Shown: piece by piece, positions 54,401-63,677 of the stretch | Numbering within the stretch: position 1 is the stretch's first letter | Layout: the number at the start of each line of letters is the position of its first letter | NCBI RefSeq assembly: GCF_025971955.1 | Contig: NZ_JAPDMX010000033.1 | Span: 62,001-126,000 of the forward strand | DNA: 64,000 nt | Direction: 5' to 3' | Source of the DNA: Shewanella subflava | GTDB taxonomy: Bacteria > Pseudomonadota > Gammaproteobacteria > Enterobacterales > Shewanellaceae | Notes under the pieces: model-generated | The model's database searches: none | What the model was told of the DNA's origin: nothing | Seen by the model: only the letters and a program-made list of their open reading frames with translations | Position numbers and translations under genes: made by a program

Positions 54401-56587
54401 ATGAAGGGATTAACCCTCAAACCAATTGTCACAGCGGTTTCTTTGGCTATCGCGTTAAGTGCCTGTTCAAGCAACGACGCTAACTTGGCGTTACATTCAG
54501 CTCAATCGAATACCGAGATTGAAAACGCCACCGAATCTCAACATGCTAATAATCCTTTTTTCAAACCGTATGATACTTTTTTTGGTATCCCAGATTTTGA
54601 TAAAATCCAGCCTGAACATTACTTACCCGCATTTGAAGCTGGCATTGCTGAGCAAAAGCTGCAAATTGCAAATATAGCTCAAAACCCTCAACCCGCTACG
54701 TTTGCCAATACTATCGAAGCTATGGAGTTTTCAGGAGATCTGCTTACCAAGGTTATCAGAGTGTTTTATAACCTCACTAGTGCGCATACTAATCCTGAAT
54801 TACAAGAGATCTCGAAAACTGTTTCGCCAATGTTATCTTCTGCCAGCGACGATATTTTTTTAAATGATCGATTATTTCAACGTGTAAAAACCGTCTATTT
54901 ACAAAAAGACACATTAAATTTAAATGTAGCAGAAGCTAAGCTTTTGGAAGATACCTACAAATCATTTACCCGTGGAGGCGCAAACTTATCGGTTGAAGAC
55001 AAGCAAAAACTGCGTGATTTAAACGAACAAATTGGTAAATTAAACTTGGTATTTGGCGATAATGTACTGGCAGAGAACAATGCCTTTCAATTAATTATCG
55101 ACAATAAACAAGATTTAGCAGGCTTGCCCGATGATGCGATTAACACCGCCGCCCAAAAAGCCATTAAACTCGGTCATGAAGGCAAATGGGTGTTCACGAT
55201 TCATCGGCCGTCAATTACTCCTTTTTTAACCTACGCCGATAATCGTCAGTTGCGCGAAAAAATATACAAAGCCTACATATCACAAGCCAATCATGATAAT
55301 GCTAATGACAACAAATCAACCTTAGCTCAAATTGCAGCTTTACGCGCTGAGCGTGCAAAATTAATGGGTTACCAAACACATGCCCATTTTGTACTTGAAA
55401 AACGAACAGCTAAAACCCCTGAAAATGTCTACAACCTGTTAAATAAAGTATGGCCTGCCGCTTTAGAACAAGCGAAAACTGAAGCGGCCGATTTACAACA
55501 AGTCATTGACAGTGAAAATGGCGGTTTCAAGCTTGAAGCGTGGGACTGGTGGTATTATTCAGATAAAATTCGTGTTGCCAGATATGACTTTAATGAACAG
55601 CAAACAAAGCCTTACTTTTCGTTAGAAAGCACGCTTGATGGCGTTTTCCATACCGCTAACCGTCTATTTGGTATTACGGTTAAAGAGCGCACAGATTTGC
55701 CCAAATATCACCCAGATGTTCGCACTTGGGAAGTTTATGATAAAGATGGCAGTTTGATAGGGATCTTTATGGGAGATTACTTTGTCCGCGGTTCAAAACG
55801 TGGCGGAGCTTGGATGAATGCTTATCGGCAGCAATACAAGATGAATGGCGTGGATTCAAAGCCTATTATTGTAAACGTATTGAACTATCCTCGTCCGGCC
55901 GCGGGCGAACCTGCCTTATTAACCTTTGATGAGGCAAGTACCCTATTCCATGAGTTCGGACATGCCTTACATGGGTTATTATCGAATATTAAGTATCGTT
56001 CTCAATCGGGTACTAACGTGCCAAGAGACTACGTAGAATTTCCTTCTCAAGTGATGGAAAACTGGATGACTCAACCAGAAGTACTGGCCCAGTTTGCCAA
56101 ACACTATCAAACAGGCGAAGTGATCCCACAAACCTTAGTTGAGAAGATTCAAGCAGCAAGTCAATTCAATCAGGGATTTTCAACCGTGGAGTATATGGCG
56201 GCAACATATCTTGATTTAGATTGGCATACCTTGAAAAACAATGACATTCATAATGCGGCAGAATTTGAAGAAAATTCGTTAACTAAAATGGGCTTAATTC
56301 CACAAATTGCTCCTCGTTACCGCAGTACTTATTTCTCACATATTTTTGCCGGAGGCTATTCCGCTGGCTACTACAGCTATTTATGGTCAGATATTTTAGG
56401 CGCCGATGCGTTTGAAGCATTTAAAGAAAATGGTATTTTTGATAAGCACACCGCAGATAAGTTCCGTCAATATATCTTATCCACCGGTGGTAGTGCTGAT
56501 CCTATGATGCTTTACAAACAATTTCGCGGAAAAGAAGCAGGTATTGAACCGTTACTTCGCTCAAGAGGCTTGTTAGACAAACACTAA
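54401..56587 (+). CDS. dcp: M3-family peptidyl-dipeptidase, lipoprotein
   Basis: The 728-residue protein has a lipoprotein signal (AIALSAC) and the M3 thimet-oligopeptidase fold, with LFHEFGHALHGLL (HExxH zinc motif) near residue 520, the third ligand region, and C-terminal FSHIFAGGYSAGYYSYLWSDILGADAF. It is a Dcp-like dipeptidyl carboxypeptidase, here anchored to the envelope instead of soluble. Dcp is the closest E. coli family member; the symbol is tentative. Confidence 0.88.
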   Translation: MKGLTLKPIVTAVSLAIALSACSSNDANLALHSAQSNTEIENATESQHANNPFFKPYDTFFGIPDFDKIQPEHYLPAFEAGIAEQKLQIANIAQNPQPATFANTIEAMEFSGDLLTKVIRVFYNLTSAHTNPELQEISKTVSPMLSSASDDIFLNDRLFQRVKTVYLQKDTLNLNVAEAKLLEDTYKSFTRGGANLSVEDKQKLRDLNEQIGKLNLVFGDNVLAENNAFQLIIDNKQDLAGLPDDAINTAAQKAIKLGHEGKWVFTIHRPSITPFLTYADNRQLREKIYKAYISQANHDNANDNKSTLAQIAALRAERAKLMGYQTHAHFVLEKRTAKTPENVYNLLNKVWPAALEQAKTEAADLQQVIDSENGGFKLEAWDWWYYSDKIRVARYDFNEQQTKPYFSLESTLDGVFHTANRLFGITVKERTDLPKYHPDVRTWEVYDKDGSLIGIFMGDYFVRGSKRGGAWMNAYRQQYKMNGVDSKPIIVNVLNYPRPAAGEPALLTFDEASTLFHEFGHALHGLLSNIKYRSQSGTNVPRDYVEFPSQVMENWMTQPEVLAQFAKHYQTGEVIPQTLVEKIQAASQFNQGFSTVEYMAATYLDLDWHTLKNNDIHNAAEFEENSLTKMGLIPQIAPRYRSTYFSHIFAGGYSAGYYSYLWSDILGADAFEAFKENGIFDKHTADKFRQYILSTGGSADPMMLYKQFRGKEAGIEPLLRSRGLLDKH

Positions 56588-56604
56588 AATTTACTCATTG
56601 GTTT

Positions 56605-56638
56605 AAAAAGCATCACATCATTTGTGATGCTTTTTTTT
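56605..56638 (+). terminator. intrinsic terminator after the M3 peptidase gene
   Basis: AAAAAGCATCACA pairs with TGTGATGC plus the following T-run; eight T end the structure. Confidence 0.9.
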
Positions 56639-56818
56639 AACTGTTTACAAATGCATCAGTAACAAATTGATACAGCAAAAAACAAGCTCTCGTCACATTT
56701 ACTTCATTGAAATTCGATATAATTTGCCCGCTTTAATAATAAAAAACCAACACATAATCATAGGTTTGTTATTCAAGCAAGGGCAAAGTCGCCCTGGGGT
56801 CGAACAGGAAATATCTCA

Positions 56819-58885
56819 ATGCATAACAAAAAAATACTTGCGATGATTATCGCTAGCTCACTTGGTTTATCCGCATGCGGTAATAACGATGATGAATCCA
56901 TCGGTGTCATTGAAGTGGATTTACGCGTAATGGAAACCACTGATCTTCACACCAATATCATGGACTTTAACTATTATTCAGGCAAAGACGATCCTACTAT
57001 TGGTTTAGCTCGTACCGCCAGTTTGATTAATGCCGCAAGAGCGGAAGTCACCAACTCTGTGTTAGTTGATAATGGCGATTTATTGCAAGGCAGCCCTATG
57101 GGCGATTACATGGCTAGCGTAGGTGTAGATGATACTCACCCTGCTTACAAGGCAATGAACACACTTGACTATGATGTGGCCAATATAGGTAACCATGAGT
57201 TTAACTATGGTTTAGACTTCCTCGAAAAATCACTAGAGGGAGCAGATTTCCCTTACATAAGCGCTAACGTAATTTGTGCCAATAAAGCGGGGTGTTGGAA
57301 TGATATACAATTCTCAGAGCCGATGTTCAGCCCTTATCTCATAAAAGAAAAAGTCGTAGTCGATACCCGAGGGAATGAGCATACAATTAATATAGGTTAT
57401 ATCGGTTTTGTTCCACCGCAAATTATGATTTGGGATAAAGCCAACCTTGAAGGTGAAGTTGAAACCATAGGAATTACCCAAGCGGCGAACAAATATGTAC
57501 CTGAAATGAAAGCCAAAGGCGCCGATGTGATCATTGCTATTCCCCATTCAGGCATTGGTTCACCAGAAAACCCTGGCGATGCATGGGCTGAAAATGCAAC
57601 ATTCGCATTGACCGATGTAGATGGCATTGATGCAATTATGTTTGGCCACAGTCATTCCATATTCCCACATGCAAATTATGCCACTTTACCAAATACTGAC
57701 GTAGAAAAAGGTTTATTAAATGGCGTACCTGCGGTGATGCCAGGTCGCTGGGGTGATAATTTAGGGATTGTTGATTTAAAACTGCGTAAAAAAGACAGCC
57801 AATGGGTAGTAATACACAGTGAGTCACAAACAGAAGCGCGTCCAATTTATGATAATGCTAACAAAACGCCATTAGTGACCGGTGAAGACAGCATTCGTGA
57901 TGCTGTTGCTTTAGAGCATCAAGGTACACTTGACTATGTAAACAAACCAATAGGTAAATCTACCGGCGACATGTATAGCTTCCTATCGTTGGTACAAGAC
58001 GATCCTACGGTACAAATTGTATCGGATGCACAGATTGCTAATGTAAAAGCAAAATTACCACCAGAATTAAAAGATTTCCCAATCTTGTCAGCCTCGGCAC
58101 CATTCAAAGCAGGTGGAAGATACTCTGAAGGTGATGCAGCTCAATATGTTATGGTTGAAAAAGGCGATCTAACCTATAAAAATGCTGCTGATTTGTATTT
58201 ATACCCAAATACTATGGTTGCAGTTAAAGCAAATGGCGCCGAGCTTAAAGATTGGTTAGAGTGTAGCGCAAATCAGTTTAATCAAATTGATCCAAATATT
58301 ACTGCCCCACAAAACTTAATCAACCGTACAGGACACCCAACATATAATTTTGACACTATTGATGGCGTGACCTACAAAATTGATGTCACACAACCGGCTA
58401 AATTCGATCGCAATTGTAAAGTGGTTAATCCAGATGCTAACCGTATTGTCGAGTTAACCTACACAAACACTGAAGGTCAGCAAATAACAGGCAATGAACT
58501 AGACGCAATGGAGTTTATTATTGCTTCAAATAACTACCGCGCATTTGGCGGTGCATTTGCTGGAACCGGACCGGAACATGTCATTTTAGAACTTCCAGAT
58601 GAAAACCGTGCAGCATTAGCAACCTACATCACTGAGCAATCACAGCCTGATGGCAGCGGTGGTTATCATTCTGCGGTAAACCCGACCGCAGACTACAACT
58701 GGGACTTCAAAACCATCAATACATCAATTCAATTAGATGTACGTTTTGAAACCCAAGACAGTGAATTAGCTGACACATTTATTCAAGCTAATCAGCAACG
58801 TAAAATGGTCAAAAAACAAGTTGAAGGAACGATAGCTGGGTTTGCGATTTATAGTATCGATTTACAAAACGACCCAATAAGATAA
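56819..58885 (+). CDS. cpdB: CpdB-like 2',3'-cyclic-nucleotide phosphodiesterase/3'-nucleotidase, lipoprotein
   Basis: The 688-residue protein has a lipobox (SLGLSAC) and the 5'-nucleotidase-family metallophosphoesterase motifs: METTDLHTNIMDF, LVDNGDLLQGSPMGDYM, NIGNHEFNYGLDF, AIPHSGIG and FGHSHSIFP, then a C-terminal nucleotidase domain ending NNYRAFGGAF. It resembles E. coli CpdB, which works in the periplasm on extracellular nucleotides. ACAGGAAA precedes the ATG. Confidence 0.88.
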   Translation: MHNKKILAMIIASSLGLSACGNNDDESIGVIEVDLRVMETTDLHTNIMDFNYYSGKDDPTIGLARTASLINAARAEVTNSVLVDNGDLLQGSPMGDYMASVGVDDTHPAYKAMNTLDYDVANIGNHEFNYGLDFLEKSLEGADFPYISANVICANKAGCWNDIQFSEPMFSPYLIKEKVVVDTRGNEHTINIGYIGFVPPQIMIWDKANLEGEVETIGITQAANKYVPEMKAKGADVIIAIPHSGIGSPENPGDAWAENATFALTDVDGIDAIMFGHSHSIFPHANYATLPNTDVEKGLLNGVPAVMPGRWGDNLGIVDLKLRKKDSQWVVIHSESQTEARPIYDNANKTPLVTGEDSIRDAVALEHQGTLDYVNKPIGKSTGDMYSFLSLVQDDPTVQIVSDAQIANVKAKLPPELKDFPILSASAPFKAGGRYSEGDAAQYVMVEKGDLTYKNAADLYLYPNTMVAVKANGAELKDWLECSANQFNQIDPNITAPQNLINRTGHPTYNFDTIDGVTYKIDVTQPAKFDRNCKVVNPDANRIVELTYTNTEGQQITGNELDAMEFIIASNNYRAFGGAFAGTGPEHVILELPDENRAALATYITEQSQPDGSGGYHSAVNPTADYNWDFKTINTSIQLDVRFETQDSELADTFIQANQQRKMVKKQVEGTIAGFAIYSIDLQNDPIR

Positions 58886-58906
58886 TTTCACGTGTTATAA
58901 AATGCC

Positions 58907-58937
58907 ATGCCCTACATTTGTAGGGCATTATTTTTTT
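58907..58937 (+). terminator. intrinsic terminator after cpdB
   Basis: ATGCCCTACA and TGTAGGGCAT pair perfectly around TT and lead into TATTTTTTT. The following repeat element starts on this T-tract. Confidence 0.9.
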
Positions 58938-59187
58938 CAGCCCATAAACCACCTACTTCATTAGGGGGTTATCATCAATTAGGCTTTGCCTGCAGTATGT
59001 TCAATAGCTGATTAACTCAAGTGATAGGTAAGCTTTGCTAATGGTGCGGTACAAGCTTCTAAATCAGGGATGATTTAGTAAAGCCTATAGGGATATATTT
59101 ACGGCGTCTTGTTAACGCACGTATAGGATAGCGCCCTTTTAGGGAGTGATATCAAAGCCACCTTCTTTAGAAGGTGGATTCTTTACA
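58938..59187 (+). mobile_element. non-autonomous IS200/IS605-like repeat, copy 2
   Basis: The 250 bp block starts CAGCCCATAAACCACC and ends in hairpin CCACCTTCTTTAGAAGGTGG plus ATTCTTTACA. It aligns with 28339-28573 in the same orientation. A left hairpin is seen at AACCACCTACTTCATTAGGGGGTT-like bases. It sits directly behind the cpdB terminator as copy 1 sits behind the csiV terminator. No transposase ORF is left. Confidence 0.62.
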
Positions 59188-59235
59188 TTGGCTTTACCAG
59201 TGCTATGATGAAATACATCTTCGTTATTCGGATAT

Positions 59236-59814
59236 ATGCACATGATTCCTCATCAAAAATTCACTTATTTTTTTATATTTGGCTTTTTTTGCCTTAGCCT
59301 GTTAAGCATGAGTAGCATGGCACAAGTCATTAGCCCATCACATAGCACACCAACGCTAAAAAGTGACGATGATAGCGCTCAAAAATGGACTTTTATTTTG
59401 GTTCGTCACGGTGAAAAACAAGCTGGCAGCGACCCCGAATTAAATGAACAAGGCACACTCAGAGCCCAACGACTTGCAGATATGCTGCAGCATATTCCGC
59501 TAAATAAAGTGTACTCAACCGATTATCGCCGTACGCAGTTAACAGCAGAACCTACTGCTAAAAGTCAGAGCTTGCCAGTAACGTCATATGATCCTAGCGA
59601 TCTTGAAGGGTTTAGCCAAACATTAATGCAACAACCTGGGCGTTATTTAATTGTCGGCCACGGCAATACGATGATTGTATTAGCTAAAAAGTTAAGCCTG
59701 CAAGCCGATTTTGCCAAAATGGATTACACCGAAGATTATGATCGTATGTATTTTATTGAAGTGAATATTATTGATGGTAAAAGAACAAATTCAGTATATC
59801 GGTTCAGTTATTAA
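59236..59814 (+). CDS. histidine phosphatase-superfamily protein, secreted
   Basis: The 192-residue protein has a hydrophobic signal segment (ending SSMAQ) and the branch 1/SixA-like motif ILVRHGEKQAG with the catalytic histidine near residue 58, SDPELNEQG, VYSTDYRRTQLTA and a second histidine in IVGHGNTM. It should act in the periplasm on an unknown phosphate ester. The start may be 59236 or 59242. Confidence 0.83.
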   Translation: MHMIPHQKFTYFFIFGFFCLSLLSMSSMAQVISPSHSTPTLKSDDDSAQKWTFILVRHGEKQAGSDPELNEQGTLRAQRLADMLQHIPLNKVYSTDYRRTQLTAEPTAKSQSLPVTSYDPSDLEGFSQTLMQQPGRYLIVGHGNTMIVLAKKLSLQADFAKMDYTEDYDRMYFIEVNIIDGKRTNSVYRFSY

Positions 59815-59986
59815 TCCTCGCAAAGCTTTTTAGCATGAGATTTTAACAATAATGACATTACAATGAAAACGTCATTTCATATCTCACCTTGTTTTCACGA
59901 TTTTGTCTTCGTTCAGTAACTGTGTTTCTGTTGATTGAAATGACCAAGGCCAAAACATTTTTGAATTGCAGAACGTGGGCAACACA

Positions 59987-60027
59987 ATGACATTAAGCAG
60001 CTATTGATTTAATGTAGTTAATGTCAT
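59987..60027. repeat. 10 bp inverted repeat upstream of rof
   Basis: ATGACATTAA (59987-59996) and TTAATGTCAT (60018-60027) pair perfectly with a 21 nt spacer, 21 nt before the rof start codon. Possible operator or leader hairpin. Confidence 0.4.
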
Positions 60028-60048
60028 TTATTCACTATGGAAGTATGT

Positions 60049-60309
60049 ATGTCTAAAATGCTTGCCTGCCATCTTCACGATTATATTGAGCTGATATGCT
60101 TACATCGATACACAGTATTGCTAACACTAAACAATGGTCAATACATTACTGGCGTATTTCATAACACAGGCTTTAGCGATACCCCGATAAAACAAGAGGT
60201 GATTTACGGTAAGCTGAAAAACGGCCATGAGATAGAGGTGATACTGACCGACATAAAATCAATTGAGGTGTTAAACGAAAATGCACAATTTAGTATTGTG
60301 CATTTTTAG
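60049..60309 (+). CDS. rof: Rof-like Rho-binding antiterminator
   Basis: Rof (YaeO) binds Rho and inhibits Rho-dependent termination. The 86-residue protein matches the family pattern from CHLHDYIELICLHRYTVLLTLNNGQ through ILTDIKSIEVLN, parallel to the CDDYDNLELACQHH...LTLELKDG region of E. coli Rof. The ATG at 60049 has GGAAG at 5 nt; an earlier in-frame ATG at 60037 is less well placed. Confidence 0.78.
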   Translation: MSKMLACHLHDYIELICLHRYTVLLTLNNGQYITGVFHNTGFSDTPIKQEVIYGKLKNGHEIEVILTDIKSIEVLNENAQFSIVHF

Positions 60310-60340
60310 TTTTTAACAACTTAGGTTATTCAAAGGATTA

Positions 60341-61420
60341 TTATTCAAGATCAAGGGTCGTTTTTTGCTCATTTTGTTGAGGCCAAGCATTAATCACTGC
60401 TTTGACTAAAGAGGCTAAAGGAATAGCAAAAAATACCCCCCATACTCCCCATAAACCACCAAATACCAATACCGCGGCAATAATCATTACTGGGTGCAAA
60501 TCGACCGCATCACTGAATAAAATCGGCACCAAAACATTGCCATCCAATGCCTGGATAATACCGTAGCCTAACATTAAATAACCAAACTCAGGTCCAATTC
60601 CCCACTGGACAAACGCCACTAATGCGATGGGTAAAGTAACTAACGTTGCACCAACATAAGGGATCAAGACTGATAAACCAGTTAGCACGCCTAAAAGCGC
60701 AGAATAACGTAAGCCCATTACGGCAAAAAATACGTAGCTCACCACCCCAACAATAATAATTTCCATCACTTTACCGCGAATGTAATTAAATATCTGTTGA
60801 TCCATTTCAAACCACACTTTACTGGCTAAGCCTCGATTGGCAGGGAAAAAACGCTTACTTCCCTGAATCAATTCATGCTTATCTTTTAAAAAGAAAAACA
60901 CTAATAGTGGTACTAAAATGGCGTATACCATCAGCACAAGCAATGAAGCAGAAAAGCCCAATATTTGCTTACCAAAATCTAACAGATGTTGTGTATCGAG
61001 TAGTTTTTTAAGCTCGTTAAATGAAGCATCGATTTGTTCGACACTGATAAACTTTGGGTAATCACGGCTCAAATCACGAATAACGAGCATGCCTTTATCT
61101 AACATACTGGGAATATCTGTCACTAAACTGACACCTTGTCGCCAAATACTCGGCATTAAAACAAGAATAATTAACAGCATTAAGCCAAGAAAAGCGACCA
61201 ATACTATCGAAGCGCCAGCGGTGCGGTTAATGCCTAATTTAGACATTTGTGCCACGGGCCACTCTAATAAAAAAGCTAGCACTAATGCCACCAGTAATGG
61301 TGCTAACAAACCTGCACCAAAATAAAGCGTTAAGGTTATACCGACAAGAATAAACACTAATGTAATTGCTTGTGGATCACTAAAACGGGTTTTGTACCAT
61401 TCTTTTAAAAACTCTAACAT
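60341..61420 (-). CDS. perM: PerM/AI-2E-family permease
   Basis: The 359-residue membrane protein has about seven helices and the AI-2E family motifs, LVFFFLKDKHELIQGSKRFFP and IPYVGATLVTLPIALVA, and LDGNVLVPILFSD. Despite the family name, transport of autoinducer-2 is shown for few members; PerM of E. coli is a permease of unknown substrate. perM-bepA-yfgD order matches E. coli yfgO-yfgC-yfgD. The tusA-like gene is upstream in the same operon. Confidence 0.87.
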   Translation of the reverse strand: MLEFLKEWYKTRFSDPQAITLVFILVGITLTLYFGAGLLAPLLVALVLAFLLEWPVAQMSKLGINRTAGASIVLVAFLGLMLLIILVLMPSIWRQGVSLVTDIPSMLDKGMLVIRDLSRDYPKFISVEQIDASFNELKKLLDTQHLLDFGKQILGFSASLLVLMVYAILVPLLVFFFLKDKHELIQGSKRFFPANRGLASKVWFEMDQQIFNYIRGKVMEIIIVGVVSYVFFAVMGLRYSALLGVLTGLSVLIPYVGATLVTLPIALVAFVQWGIGPEFGYLMLGYGIIQALDGNVLVPILFSDAVDLHPVMIIAAVLVFGGLWGVWGVFFAIPLASLVKAVINAWPQQNEQKTTLDLE

Positions 61421-61464
61421 TGCAAAACCTTGTATAAATGAAGAAAAATTAACCTAACATAGGC

Positions 61465-61680
61465 CTATTTAGTGATATTAATTGCCATAGTGCTTTTATC
61501 TTGCTGCAATAGGCTGACATGAAAACCATTTTTTTCAGCCCATGCGGGAACATCTTTGCAAGAACCAGGGTCTGACAATAAAATTTTCAATGTTTCGCCT
61601 TGTGGCAATTGTTTTAATAACAGTTTGACCTGTACTAAAGGATATGGACAACGATACGTTGTTAAATCTATCAGTTTCAT
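61465..61680 (-). CDS. TusA-family sulfur carrier protein
   Basis: The 71-residue protein has the CPxP motif (RCPYPLVQVKLLLKQL) with the active cysteine near residue 11, and SDPGSCKDVPAWAEKNGF. This is the TusA/SirA-like fold. Canonical TusA acts in tRNA 2-thiouridine synthesis, but short relatives next to perM have unproven roles. It lies 44 nt upstream of perM in the same direction. Confidence 0.85.
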   Translation of the reverse strand: MKLIDLTTYRCPYPLVQVKLLLKQLPQGETLKILLSDPGSCKDVPAWAEKNGFHVSLLQQDKSTMAINITK

Positions 61681-61798
61681 AATAATTTACGTTAAATAAA
61701 CTGATGCTATTATCCTTAGTTGGATGGCAAACCACAAGCTAACAGAGTAAACTCTTGTGCGGTTTTCTCTACATAATAATCAGCGTTAAGGGTGTCGT

Positions 61799-63283
61799 TT
61801 GAGTAAATTATCTTTCACCACTAAATCATTCCGAAAAATGAGTAAAACCTTTATTGCCAGTGCGGTTTCAGTTTTATTTGCGGCCAATATTGCCAGCAGT
61901 TTTGCCAATAGCGACCTACCCGATCTGGGAACGGCTGCGGTGAATACATTTAGCCTTGAAAAAGAAATGGTTTACGGTGATGCATACATGCGGGTTATCC
62001 GCTCATCAGCGCCCGTATTAAACGATCCCGTGTTAAATCAATATTTATCTGAACTGGGCAATAAACTTGTTGCCCATGCGACTGGGGTTAAAACCCCTTT
62101 TTACTTTTTTTTACTCAGAAACGATGAAATTAATGCTTTTGCCTTTTTTGGCGGCCATGTGGGGGTTCACACAGGATTATTTCTCAATGCGGACTCAGAA
62201 AGTGAGCTCGCATCCGTATTAGCACATGAAATCACCCACGTTACCCAGCGTCATCTCGCCCGTTCTTTAGAGGCGCAACAAAAAAGTTCCACTGCAACCA
62301 TTGCAGGCTTACTAGGGGCGATATTATTAACTATCGCCGCACCACAGGCTGGTATGGCTGCATTAGCTACGACTCAAGCATTAGCCACACAATCAAAAAT
62401 AAACTATACCCGTTTACATGAAAAAGAAGCTGACCGTATCGGCATGCAAATTTTAGTCGAAGCAGGATTTGATCCTAATGGCGCTGCTGATTTTTTTGCC
62501 GAGTTAGCAACGCGTTACCGTTTTACCACTACGCCACCACAAATGCTGCTCACTCACCCATTACCTGAATCGCGTATTACTGATGCCCGTAATCGAGCGG
62601 CACAATATCCAAGCCGTTATATTCCTGATAACTTAAATTATCAACTTGCGAAATCCCGTATTCAGGTCCGTTTTTCTAGCTTTAATGATGAAGCGGCGCT
62701 TTCATTATTTGAAACCCAAATTAAAAAGAACACTTACACATTTAAAGAAGCGGCATTATACGGCAAAGCATTAGCGTTATTTCGTCTTAAAAAATTTGAC
62801 GAATCTGAAGCGATTATCGATACATTAATCAAACAAGATGCCAATAACCTATTCTATATCGATACGAAAACGGACTTACTTGCCCAACGTAAAGCGTTCG
62901 ATGATGCGATTGTATTACTCGAAGCACAACGCAAACTTAAGCCGACGTCTCAAGTCGTTAATGCCAATTTAGCTAACATTTACGTTGAGTCAGGCTCACC
63001 TAAAAAAGCCATTCCAATGCTAGAAGAACTGATATTTTTAGATAAACAGAATATACTCCCTTACCAAATAATGACCGACGCTTACCGCAAAATGGGCAAT
63101 AAAGCCTTAGAATATTATGCTAATGCTGAAGCAATGGCGCTGGCGGCTGATTATAAAGGTGCGATAGACCAGCTAAATTATGCTTATCGCCACTCTGAAG
63201 GCCAGCAGCTACAAATTGCGCGTATTGAAGCGCGTATAAGACAATTTCGTGAAGCTGACAGACAGTTAGAAGCGCTTAAATAA
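61799..63283 (+). CDS. bepA: BepA, M48 periplasmic metalloprotease with TPR domain
   Basis: BepA assists outer-membrane barrel assembly and degrades misassembled LptD. The 494-residue protein has a signal segment, NAFAFFGGHVGVHTGL, the zinc site AHEITHVTQRH (histidines near residue 143), the third ligand in HEKEADRIGMQIL, and a C-terminal TPR region. The TTG start follows AAGGGTG. An ATG at 61838 is the alternative and would still leave a signal peptide. Confidence 0.93.
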   Translation: MSKLSFTTKSFRKMSKTFIASAVSVLFAANIASSFANSDLPDLGTAAVNTFSLEKEMVYGDAYMRVIRSSAPVLNDPVLNQYLSELGNKLVAHATGVKTPFYFFLLRNDEINAFAFFGGHVGVHTGLFLNADSESELASVLAHEITHVTQRHLARSLEAQQKSSTATIAGLLGAILLTIAAPQAGMAALATTQALATQSKINYTRLHEKEADRIGMQILVEAGFDPNGAADFFAELATRYRFTTTPPQMLLTHPLPESRITDARNRAAQYPSRYIPDNLNYQLAKSRIQVRFSSFNDEAALSLFETQIKKNTYTFKEAALYGKALALFRLKKFDESEAIIDTLIKQDANNLFYIDTKTDLLAQRKAFDDAIVLLEAQRKLKPTSQVVNANLANIYVESGSPKKAIPMLEELIFLDKQNILPYQIMTDAYRKMGNKALEYYANAEAMALAADYKGAIDQLNYAYRHSEGQQLQIARIEARIRQFREADRQLEALK

Positions 63284-63317
63284 ATCGTGTTCAAGTCCAA
63301 AAATGAAAGTTGATACT

Positions 63318-63671
63318 ATGACAAAAATTACTATTTTACATAATCCTCGTTGTTCTAAAAGTCGTGAAACCCTAGCCTTAGTGCAAGGTAAATCAGATGA
63401 TATTAACGTGGTTGAATATTTAAAAAATACCCCTTCGGTAGATGAAATCACCCATATCCTGAGTTTACTCGGATTAACCGCCCGTCAATTAATGCGAACA
63501 AAAGAAATCGAATATAAAGAATTAGGTTTACAGGATGAAACATTGACTGAAGTGCAACTTATTCAAGCAATGGTGAATACCCCTAAACTGATTGAACGCC
63601 CTATTGTGCTAACTAATGGCAAAGCTGCGATTGGCCGTCCTCCTGAAAGTGTTTTAGCGATTATTGAGTAA
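63318..63671 (+). CDS. yfgD: ArsC/Spx-family arsenate reductase-like protein (YfgD)
   Basis: The 117-residue protein starts MTKITILHNPRCSKSRETLAL with a single cysteine in the ArsC motif, and ends RPIVLTNGKAAIGRPPESV, with the arginine used by glutaredoxin-type arsenate reductases. Its place right after bepA is that of E. coli yfgD. True arsenate reduction is not established for YfgD. The ATG at 63318 fits the family better than one five codons earlier. Confidence 0.9.
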   Translation: MTKITILHNPRCSKSRETLALVQGKSDDINVVEYLKNTPSVDEITHILSLLGLTARQLMRTKEIEYKELGLQDETLTEVQLIQAMVNTPKLIERPIVLTNGKAAIGRPPESVLAIIE

Positions 63672-63677
63672 CCATAG

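Noticed and set aside
60341-61420. Quorum-sensing AI-2 exporter
   Set aside because: The AI-2E family name does not prove the substrate; the gene context (bepA, yfgD) matches perM of unknown substrate.
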